A DNA stretch of 5,003 nt from Ferroglobus sp. Its GTDB lineage: Archaea > Halobacteriota > Archaeoglobi > Archaeoglobales > Archaeoglobaceae. Positions 1-4,786 of this stretch are shown here, piece after piece. Both the position numbers and the translations under genes were made by a program. The first letter of the stretch is position 1; each line of letters begins with the position of its first letter. The stretch covers positions 1 to 5,003 of the forward strand of contig WAJX01000261.1 in NCBI GenBank assembly GCA_015523665.1. The letters run 5' to 3'. The notes below the pieces were generated by a model. The model ran no database searches and was not told the DNA's origin. It saw only the letters and a program-made list of their open reading frames with translations.

Positions 1-230
1 GACCTAATCAATATAAATCTTATTAATCTCTCAACTTTACACTTTTACCACTATAAATTTACAATTCTTCGTATCCTTTTATATTTCCTTATTATATAAT
101 TTTATATAAAATTTAATACTAATTTAAATTTTGATTTATGGATAAAATAATTATGGGATTACATTTTCAGCATTCTATTATGTTCTTATTATATTTTATT
201 TATGTTTTAAAAGATAGAGAAGTAAAGGAA
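1..230. other. AT-rich intergenic region, no gene seen
   Basis: This stretch is very AT-rich and has frequent stops in all frames. Reading frame 1 is open from the window edge to a TAA at 97-99, but its translation is a run of Leu, Ile, Asn and Tyr with no recognisable motif, so I do not call a gene. The T-rich and pyrimidine-rich bases between about 20 and 90 could be the downstream flank of a gene lying to the left, which cannot be judged from here. Self-complementary TTATATAA units near 92-110 are expected in such AT-rich DNA. Confidence 0.5.
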
Positions 231-264
231 TAAAATAATATAGCAACTAATCAATTGCTTCAAT
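222..264 (+). promoter_or_regulatory. Probable archaeal promoter (BRE/TATA) of the GPN GTPase gene
   Basis: A purine-rich BRE-like stretch (AAAGGAA, about 224-230) is followed by a TATA-like box (TAAAATAATA, 231-240). The box centre lies about 28-30 bases before the ATG at 265, which would put the transcription start at or within a few bases of the start codon. No Shine-Dalgarno sequence precedes the ATG (the bases are GCTTCAAT), which fits a leaderless or nearly leaderless mRNA. The surrounding AT-richness means TATA-like strings occur by chance, so spacing is the main support. Confidence 0.45.
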
Positions 265-1071
265 ATGGATCAAATTTACGTTTTTGTCGTAGGAACGGCG
301 GGAAGTGGTAAAACTTACTTTACAAAAGCATTTTCTGAATGGTTGGATTTTAAAAAAATTGACAACATAACTATAAATTTAGATCCTGGAGCAGAGAATG
401 TACCCTATTCAGCCGATATAGATGTAAGAGAGTGGTTCACTCTCGAAGATATAATGGTGAAATACAATGTTGGCCCAAATGGGGCTCAGATTATCGGAGC
501 AGATTTAATTGCAACAAAAATAGATGAGATAAAAGATGAGATAGAATATTATAACTCCCCATATGTGATAATCGACACTCCGGGACAGATGGAACTTTTC
601 ACTTTAAGGAGTAGTGGAGAACTTTTTGTGAGAGTTTTCGGAGAAAAGAACTGTGTGATGGTTTATCTTTATGACCCGATCATATCCAAAACTCCATCTG
701 GTTTCCTCTCTCTAATATTTATGGCATCTTCAGCGGTTTTAAGGCTTAATATCCCACATATAGCAGTTTTAAGCAAATCGGACATCCTACCTAATCATGA
801 GCTCGAAAAGATACTCAATTGGAGTATAAATCCAGATTTCATATACTCAGAGCTTTTAGAAATGGAGAATAAGGAGCTTTCTAAATTATCTAACACAAGA
901 ATTGGAGAAAAAGGGATTGCTAATGATCTCTTTCACATGCTAAAAGATTTAAAATTCTTCAAACCACTAATTCCAGTCTCTTCAACAACTGGATTTGGGA
1001 TGGATGACGTATACGATGAAATTCAGGAGATTTACTATGGAGGAGATGATCTTGAAAAATTGATATACTAA
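265..1071 (+). CDS. GPN-loop GTPase (ATP/GTP-binding protein, archaeal PAB0955 type)
   Basis: A 268-residue cytoplasmic P-loop GTPase of the GPN family. Visible motifs in order are the Walker A/G1 loop GTAGSGKT (10-17), the NLDPG segment (38-42), the family-defining Gly-Pro-Asn insertion (70-72), G3 as DTPGQ (104-108), G4 as SKSD (170-173, replacing the usual NKxD) and a G5-like VSS (238-240). Family members work as homodimers in which the GPN loop reaches across to the partner's active site. The best studied archaeal member is Pyrococcus abyssi PAB0955, and eukaryotic relatives GPN1-3 help assemble RNA polymerase II. The archaeal role is not settled. Length is normal for the family. The ATG at 265 is the first ATG after an in-frame TAG at 241-243 and sits just ahead of the P-loop strand, so the start is secure. 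The gene lies 33 bases before the lipid pair and may be partly co-transcribed with it. Confidence 0.93.
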   Translation: MDQIYVFVVGTAGSGKTYFTKAFSEWLDFKKIDNITINLDPGAENVPYSADIDVREWFTLEDIMVKYNVGPNGAQIIGADLIATKIDEIKDEIEYYNSPYVIIDTPGQMELFTLRSSGELFVRVFGEKNCVMVYLYDPIISKTPSGFLSLIFMASSAVLRLNIPHIAVLSKSDILPNHELEKILNWSINPDFIYSELLEMENKELSKLSNTRIGEKGIANDLFHMLKDLKFFKPLIPVSSTTGFGMDDVYDEIQEIYYGGDDLEKLIY

Positions 1072-1104
1072 AGCTTATAAATTCTGAAAGAACTTGATAT
1101 AAGG
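1069..1104 (+). promoter_or_regulatory. Internal leaderless promoter ahead of GGGP synthase
   Basis: TTATAAAT (1075-1082) is a near-consensus archaeal TATA box. It is directly preceded by TAAAGC (1069-1074), a BRE-like element whose first three bases are the TAA stop codon of the GTPase gene. The box begins 30 bases before the ATG at 1105, so transcription would start at or within a base or two of the A of the start codon. No SD is usable: the AAGG at 1101-1104 abuts the ATG. The lipid genes can thus probably be transcribed separately from the GTPase gene, although read-through from upstream is not excluded. Confidence 0.6.
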
Positions 1105-1794
1105 ATGTTTGAGAAATGGAGGCACATAACAAAATTAGATCCAGACAGAAAAAATACAGATGAGATTTTTGAAACAGTTATCAAAAGCGGAACAGACGCT
1201 ATAATGATCTCTGGAACTCAGAACGTCACTTTAGATAAAGTCAAGTATCTTTTTAACAAATTAAAAGATTCTGGACTCCCTTTAATACTTGAACCATCTG
1301 ATCCACATAGCGTTATTTATGATGCAGATTACGTATTTGTCCCTCTCGTTCTTAACTCTACAAATGGTTTGTGGATAACAGGAAAACATGCAAGCTGGGT
1401 TGAAATCAACTTCGATGTAATAGATATGTTTAGAGATTATTTTGGGAAGAAAATATTTCTTGAGGGATATATAGTTTTAAATGCGAATTCCGCTGTTGCT
1501 AAGGTTACAAATGCATTATGTGATATAGATGAGAGAAGATCAGCAAGTTATGCATTTGTCGGAGAGGTTATGTTAAAACTACCTATAATATATATCGAGT
1601 ATAGTGGAAAATACGGAAATCCAAAAGTTGTGAAGAAAGTTAAGAGCGTACTCAAAAAAGCAAGACTCTTCTATGGGGGAGGAATAGATAGACGAGAGAG
1701 AGCTTGTGAAATGCTCTCTATAGCTGATACAATAGTAGTTGGAAATGTAATATACGAAAAGGGGGTAAAAGCGTTTCTTGAGACGATACCATGA
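1105..1794 (+). CDS. Geranylgeranylglyceryl phosphate synthase (GGGPS, PcrB-like family, group I)
   Basis: This 229-residue soluble TIM-barrel enzyme makes the first ether bond of archaeal membrane lipids: sn-glycerol-1-phosphate plus geranylgeranyl diphosphate gives 3-O-geranylgeranylglyceryl phosphate and diphosphate. Seen in the protein are HITKLDPD (8-15, Mg/diphosphate side), SGTQN (36-40), EPSDP (63-67), VLNS (82-85), EGYIVLN (120-126), IIYIEYSG (161-168, with the conserved Glu165 after a Tyr), the phosphate loop FYGGGID (189-195) and VVGN (211-214). It is full length and closely resembles, from memory, the Archaeoglobus fulgidus group I enzyme (AF_0403). The ATG at 1105 is the first after an in-frame TAA at 1078-1080, and the N-terminus [10 protein letters not shown] fits the family. 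Its stop overlaps the start of the prenyltransferase gene that catalyses the next step. The family also contains the bacterial heptaprenylglyceryl phosphate synthase PcrB, but the archaeal context points to GGGPS. Confidence 0.95.
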   Translation: MFEKWRHITKLDPDRKNTDEIFETVIKSGTDAIMISGTQNVTLDKVKYLFNKLKDSGLPLILEPSDPHSVIYDADYVFVPLVLNSTNGLWITGKHASWVEINFDVIDMFRDYFGKKIFLEGYIVLNANSAVAKVTNALCDIDERRSASYAFVGEVMLKLPIIYIEYSGKYGNPKVVKKVKSVLKKARLFYGGGIDRRERACEMLSIADTIVVGNVIYEKGVKAFLETIP

Positions 1795-2639
1795 AATTAA
1801 AAGCATTTCTAAGTTTAACGAGGATCGACCACGGGATAATGTATGGAATAGGTGTTATTATAGGCATGATCGTTGTCTCCAATTTTAATAATCTCAATTT
1901 GACTATTGCTTTGTATGGATTTCTAACCGCAGTTTTCCTACAAAGTTCAGCCTTTGCATTAAACGACTATTTTGATTACGAAAGTGATATAGCTAATCAG
2001 AGATTTGATAGACCTCTTGTGAGAGGAGAATTAAAACGAGAAGATGCTCTCTTCACTTCAATAATATTAGCTCCTTTTGGCTTACTGTTCTCTCTCTTAA
2101 TCTCATTTACAGCTTTTTTACTTGCTCTTTTAATCGTCTTTTTAGGTTATCTCTATGATATAAAATTAAAAGAACTTGGAATAATCGGTAACGCTTATAT
2201 AGCTTTTTCAATGGCGGTTTCATTTGTTTATGGAGGTTTTATTGCTGAGAAACTAACATTTCCGCTCTTCGCTCTTGCATCTATAGCTTTTCTCTCTGGA
2301 CTTGGAAGAGAGATAATGAAAAGTATCGAAGATGTTGAAGGAGATGCTCTAAGAAACGTAAAAACTGTAGCAAGAATTTATGGTATAAAGGTTGCTGGAA
2401 AAGTTTCTTCAATTCTCTTAACTTTATCTATCATTCTTAGTTTTTTTGTCCTTCTAATCCCAGAATACTTCGATCTAAAATATATAATCCCAGTCATCAT
2501 TGCAGATATTATACTCCTTGACTCTTCCATAAAACTTTACAGAGGTGTTAAAAAATCCGATATACCATTATTAAGAAGGAAGACTATAATAGGCATGATG
2601 TTTGGTCTTCTAGCTTTTTTAACTGGTTCTTTAAGTTGA
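1791..2639 (+). CDS. UbiA-family prenyltransferase, probable digeranylgeranylglyceryl phosphate synthase (DGGGPS)
   Basis: This 282-residue integral membrane enzyme probably adds the second geranylgeranyl chain to geranylgeranylglyceryl phosphate, giving the archaeol core. The first Asp-rich motif is NDYFDYESD (58-66) followed by RFDRPLVRG (71-79). [11 protein letters not shown] (121-130 region) is the conserved Tyr/Lys loop. The second motif is [14 protein letters not shown] (172-185) followed by KT (191-192). About nine hydrophobic segments can be drawn (roughly 14-30, 37-57, 87-105, 107-121, 132-150, 157-170, 204-224, 231-246, 266-281), matching the nine-helix UbiA fold solved for an A. 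fulgidus homologue. The start ATG overlaps the GGGPS stop as ATGA, with no clear SD, so translational coupling is likely. Assignment to DGGGPS rather than a quinone or heme prenyltransferase rests on this pairing and on length. It is strong but inferred. Confidence 0.9.
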   Translation: MKLKAFLSLTRIDHGIMYGIGVIIGMIVVSNFNNLNLTIALYGFLTAVFLQSSAFALNDYFDYESDIANQRFDRPLVRGELKREDALFTSIILAPFGLLFSLLISFTAFLLALLIVFLGYLYDIKLKELGIIGNAYIAFSMAVSFVYGGFIAEKLTFPLFALASIAFLSGLGREIMKSIEDVEGDALRNVKTVARIYGIKVAGKVSSILLTLSIILSFFVLLIPEYFDLKYIIPVIIADIILLDSSIKLYRGVKKSDIPLLRRKTIIGMMFGLLAFLTGSLS

Positions 2640-2845
2640 TCAATAAGGTATTTATATATAAAATTATATACTATATTTAATAGCAAATAGTTAATTTTAA
2701 CTCTGTAAGTTGTGAGCAATTATTGTAATATTATTATATATAAATATAAAAATTATAAAATAATTATATATTAATTAATTTGTATTTTTGGTCGAAATTA
2801 AGTTTAAATGATTGGATGGAGATAAAAGTTAAAGGGGGTGAAAGT
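2640..2845 (+). promoter_or_regulatory. AT-rich intergenic region with probable promoter for the DUF2148–NSUN pair
   Basis: No gene is seen between the prenyltransferase stop and the next start. Several TATA-like strings occur, notably TATATAAATA (2738-2747) and AATTATATATTA (about 2760-2771). Either could drive the downstream pair with a leader of roughly 50-80 bases, consistent with that gene having an SD site. AGTTAA-TT-TTAACT (2689-2702) is a short inverted repeat that could be an operator, but 6-base AT arms are weak evidence. No clear oligo-T terminator follows the prenyltransferase gene. Confidence 0.35.
2834..2845 (+). promoter_or_regulatory. Shine-Dalgarno site deciding a GTG start
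   Basis: GGGGGTGA (2834-2841) matches the archaeal anti-SD partner GGAGGTGA at all but one base (G for A, which can still pair as G-U). It lies 4 bases before GTG 2846. It is the only good SD site around this gene, so it favours GTG 2846 over the upstream ATG at 2816 and the TTG at 2780, neither of which has an SD. Confidence 0.6.
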
Positions 2846-3391
2846 GTGCTTGATGATGAGTTGAGAATGGAGATCGTTAAGATGTCTGCAAAACTAATGA
2901 TGTTAACAGCTCAAACCGCTCCCAAATCGAAAGGAGAGGATAGTGTTGAGATAGTCTACATTGAAGGTGATGAGAAAGAAATACTTGGAGATAAGATGAT
3001 AGACATGGCAAAAGAAAAAGATAGGAGTGAGAATTTCAAAAGAGATGGTATTAGTGTTAAGAAAGCTGATGCCGTACTCTTAATTGGAGTTTTTGGTGAA
3101 AGACCACTAAATACCAATTGCGGTGGATGTGGATTTGAAAGTTGTAGTGAATTTTTAAAGCAAGAGAGGAAGAAAGGTAAAGATTTCATAGGGCCAAATT
3201 GTATTTTTAAATTAATCGATTTAGGAATTGCGATAGGATCAGCTGTCAAACTTGGTTCAATGTTAGGAGTGGATTCGAGAGTTATGTATAGAATTGGAGC
3301 TGCAGCAAAAGAGCTTGGATATGTAAAAGCTGATGTGGTTATGGGTATACCCCTCTCAGCAACATCCAAGAATCCCTTCTTTGATAGATAA
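2846..3391 (+). CDS. DUF2148 family protein with a Cys4 (putative 4Fe-4S) ferredoxin-like motif
   Basis: A 181-residue cytoplasmic protein of unknown function, recognised as the DUF2148 / ferredoxin-domain family found mostly in anaerobic archaea and bacteria. The N-terminal helix carries the family segment TAQTAPKSKG (21-30). The middle region around 73-86 is a hydrophobic strand (ADAVLLIGVFGE). The Cys motif then reads C92-x2-C95-x4-C100 in NCGGCGFESC, with a fourth Cys at 119 in GPNC. This arrangement can hold a 4Fe-4S cluster. The C-terminus ends in GIPLSATSKNPFFDR. GTG 2846 is chosen because of its SD site and because family members have a short segment before the TAP motif. ATG 2816 would add ten residues and TTG 2780 twenty-two. 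The RNA methyltransferase gene begins 8 bases after the stop, so the two are very likely one transcript. No enzymatic role can be assigned from sequence. Confidence 0.82.
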   Translation: MLDDELRMEIVKMSAKLMMLTAQTAPKSKGEDSVEIVYIEGDEKEILGDKMIDMAKEKDRSENFKRDGISVKKADAVLLIGVFGERPLNTNCGGCGFESCSEFLKQERKKGKDFIGPNCIFKLIDLGIAIGSAVKLGSMLGVDSRVMYRIGAAAKELGYVKADVVMGIPLSATSKNPFFDR

Positions 3392-3399
3392 TCGAAGAT

Positions 3400-4353
3400 A
3401 TGATACTCGATTTTCCTTCAACAGATTTTTCAAGGAGATTAGCTAAAAAATTTGGATATGATGAATTCATAGTGAGAAGATGGTGTGCGATTTTTGGAGA
3501 GAAAGAAACTGAAAAATTAATTCTTGCAATGGAGAATGTTCCCAAATACATCAGAGTTAATACAATCAAGATTTCTCAAGATGAATTGATAAGCAGACTC
3601 GAAGAACGGGGATTTTTATTGAGTAAAACTGAAGTTCCATACTGCTATGAAATAAAGAAGGAACCTTATAGTATAGGAGCTACCCCAGAATACTTGATGG
3701 GCTACTATTACATAATGGATAAAAGCTCGTGCATTCCGCCTTTAGCTCTCGAACCAAAGAATGAGATCATAGCTGATTTAACAGCATCTCCAGGAGGGAA
3801 AACGACAATGATTTCAATGTTAATGGAAAACAGGGGTTGTGTAATTGCTGTTGAAGCTAACAAAGAAAGAATTCAACCATTAATTGACAACATCCATAGA
3901 ATGTTAGCTTTAAATGTTGTAGTTCTTGAAATGGACGCAACAAAATTCCCTAAAATTGGAATTAAACCAGATAAAATACTTCTCGATGCTCCATGTAGCG
4001 GAGAAGGAATAATCCATAAAGACAAAACAAGAAAAGTTAGCAGAGGAGAAAGAGATATACTTTTCTGTTCAACTCTTCAGAAAAAGCTTCTTGAAGCTGC
4101 CATAATAAGCGTTAAAGAGGGTGGAGTTGTTGTCTATTCAACATGCTCACTCACTCCTGAAGAGAATGAATTTGTTATAGATGAGATATGTAAAAAATAC
4201 GATTTAAAATTGGAGAACATAAACTATGGTGATCCAGCTTTAACAAAAGTAGGGGATATTAAATTTGATAAACAGATAAAAAAAGCAAGACGCTTCTATC
4301 CCCATAGACATAGATGCTCTGGATTTTTTGTTGCAAAACTTATCAAGGATTGA
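3400..4353 (+). CDS. NOL1/NOP2/Sun (NSUN) family RNA m5C methyltransferase, probable archaeal Trm4-type tRNA enzyme
   Basis: This 317-residue SAM-dependent methyltransferase forms 5-methylcytosine in RNA. The N-terminal domain (about 1-110) contains VPKYIRVNTIKI (47-58), typical of the family, and SIGATPEYLMGYYYIMDKSS (91-110), which resembles the Trm4 lead-in to the catalytic domain. The Rossmann fold has SAM motif I as DLTASPGGKT (126-135), motif IV DAPCSGEG (196-203) with Cys199, and motif VI YSTCSLTPEENE (246-257) with Cys249. In this family the motif VI Cys is the nucleophile on C6 of cytosine and the motif IV Cys helps product release. The C-terminus has FYPHRHRCSGFFVAKL (299-314). Length agrees with P. 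abyssi PAB1947 and M. jannaschii MJ0026, which modify tRNA, often at position 48/49. An rRNA substrate is not excluded. There is no strong SD in the 8-base gap after the preceding gene. Confidence 0.92.
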   Translation: MILDFPSTDFSRRLAKKFGYDEFIVRRWCAIFGEKETEKLILAMENVPKYIRVNTIKISQDELISRLEERGFLLSKTEVPYCYEIKKEPYSIGATPEYLMGYYYIMDKSSCIPPLALEPKNEIIADLTASPGGKTTMISMLMENRGCVIAVEANKERIQPLIDNIHRMLALNVVVLEMDATKFPKIGIKPDKILLDAPCSGEGIIHKDKTRKVSRGERDILFCSTLQKKLLEAAIISVKEGGVVVYSTCSLTPEENEFVIDEICKKYDLKLENINYGDPALTKVGDIKFDKQIKKARRFYPHRHRCSGFFVAKLIKD

Positions 4354-4364
4354 GTTCTCACAAC

Positions 4365-4391
4365 TTCCATTTCATTTTCTTTCATTTCATT
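4365..4391 (+). terminator. Probable pyrimidine/T-rich terminator after the NSUN gene
   Basis: Starting 12 bases after the TGA at 4351-4353, the plus strand becomes an almost uninterrupted T/C tract with scattered A (two CATTTCATT units around TTTTCTTT). Archaeal intrinsic termination depends on T-rich tracts on the coding strand and not on a GC hairpin, so this is a reasonable 3' end for the DUF2148–NSUN transcript. The longest T run is only four, so efficiency is uncertain. Confidence 0.4.
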
Positions 4392-4520
4392 ATAAATATA
4401 TCATAAATATAAATTATTAAATTTTATAAATTTAAAATAGTATAGCGTTAATTATACACCAAAATAAAATAAATTATTTATTAATTATTATATAATAAAA
4501 CAAAACAGGAAAATGAAATG
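4368..4520. repeat. Inverted repeat CATTTCATTTTC flanking the convergent gap
   Basis: CATTTCATTTTC at 4368-4379 has an exact 12-base reverse complement at 4509-4520. The core CATTTCATT also recurs directly at 4383-4391, 15 bases after the first copy, so there are two plus copies and one minus copy. The arms are about 130 bases apart and so unlikely to act as a simple hairpin. The likeliest reading is that each copy belongs to the T-rich terminator of the gene on its side. Low base complexity makes chance partly responsible. Confidence 0.45.
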
Positions 4521-4538
4521 AATGAAAATAAATAATTG
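4494..4538 (-). terminator. Probable T-rich terminator after the small minus-strand gene
   Basis: Read on the minus strand, the bases after the stop at 4565 become T-rich: ATTTATTTTCATTCATTT, then CATTTTCC, then TGTTTTGTTTTATT (down to about 4494). This begins roughly 27 bases past the stop and includes several T4 runs. It mirrors the tract after the convergent NSUN gene. I see no GC hairpin. The call is inferred from base composition and position. Confidence 0.38.
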
Positions 4539-4564
4539 TTAAGTTAAACATAAACAAAGTAAGA

Positions 4565-4786
4565 TTAAGGTTGATGGTTTAATTCTAAAAATCTCTTCAT
4601 CAATGTAAGATCCTTTAGCATAACTTCATATTTTTTCTCAATTCTATGCCTCATAACCCTTATATACGTTTTCCAGTCTTTTCCATGGCTTTTCCACTTT
4701 TCAACAAATTCCATAAAACTTATCTCTCCCTCAATATGCTTCAACCAATCTTCAACGAATTCTTTCTCTTTTTTTGAGAGACACAT
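4565..4786 (-). CDS. Small hypothetical protein, 73 residues, overlapping the ogt 3' end
   Basis: I do not recognise this family. The protein is short, highly charged and apparently all helical. A Lys/Glu-rich first helix (about 4-20, KKEKEFVEDWLKHIEG) is followed by a second around FMEFVEKW (24-31) and a long basic-acidic helix (38-69, with RVMRHRIEKKYEV and LMKRFLEL). Trp residues lie at 14, 31 and 38. There is no signal peptide, membrane segment or Cys motif, and the only Cys is at residue 2. The ATG at 4786 has a good SD, GAGGGATC (4790-4797), with GAGG 7 bases before the start. It overlaps the last 46 bases of ogt in the -1 frame, so coupling to ogt translation is likely. The SD and the regular heptad-like hydrophobic pattern argue that it is real. 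A TTG at 4744 (residue 15), touching the ogt stop, is a less likely start. Confidence 0.65.
   Translation of the reverse strand: MCLSKKEKEFVEDWLKHIEGEISFMEFVEKWKSHGKDWKTYIRVMRHRIEKKYEVMLKDLTLMKRFLELNHQP

Larger units (their letters stand above)
4354..4564. other. AT-rich convergent intergenic region
   Basis: This 211-base gap separates the convergent NSUN gene and the small minus-strand gene. Both ends are pyrimidine-rich on the outgoing transcript strand and carry CATTTCATT units. The middle (about 4390-4500) is nearly pure A+T and contains several TATA-like strings and an all-AT hairpin (TTAAATT at 4417-4423 with AATTTAA at 4429-4435). No open reading frame of note and no RNA gene is visible. 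Confidence 0.6.

Noticed and set aside
1..99. Possible C-terminal end of a plus-strand gene in frame 1
   Set aside because: The 32 open codons encode only Leu/Ile/Asn/Tyr-type residues expected from AT-rich non-coding DNA, with no recognisable family end.
1579..1806. 75-residue minus-strand open frame opposite the GGGPS 3' end
   Set aside because: It is antisense to a well-recognised gene, its Tyr/Ser-rich composition shows no pattern, and it has no SD or promoter.
2689..2702. Inverted repeat AGTTAA-TT-TTAACT as an operator
   Set aside because: Six-base all-but-one AT arms in AT-rich DNA arise often by chance, and it is about 150 bases from the chosen start with no clear relation to a promoter.
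2537..2719. 60-residue minus-strand open frame across the prenyltransferase 3' end and gap
   Set aside because: Half is antisense to a membrane helix and half is translated AT-rich spacer. It has no initiation signal.
2956..3369. 137-residue open frame on the minus strand
   Set aside because: It lies wholly inside the DUF2148 gene on the opposite strand, is rich in Ser/Pro/Leu as antisense frames are, and matches no motif. The plus-strand protein has clear family motifs.
3339..3569. 76-residue minus-strand open frame spanning the DUF2148/NSUN junction
   Set aside because: It is antisense to two solid genes and has no motif.
4390..4500. AT-rich core with several TATA-like boxes and an AT-only hairpin, considered as a small RNA promoter, replication origin or mobile element remnant
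   Set aside because: There are no GC-bearing structured RNA downstream, no repeated origin boxes, no target duplication and no transposase remnant. Base composition alone explains the TATA-like strings.
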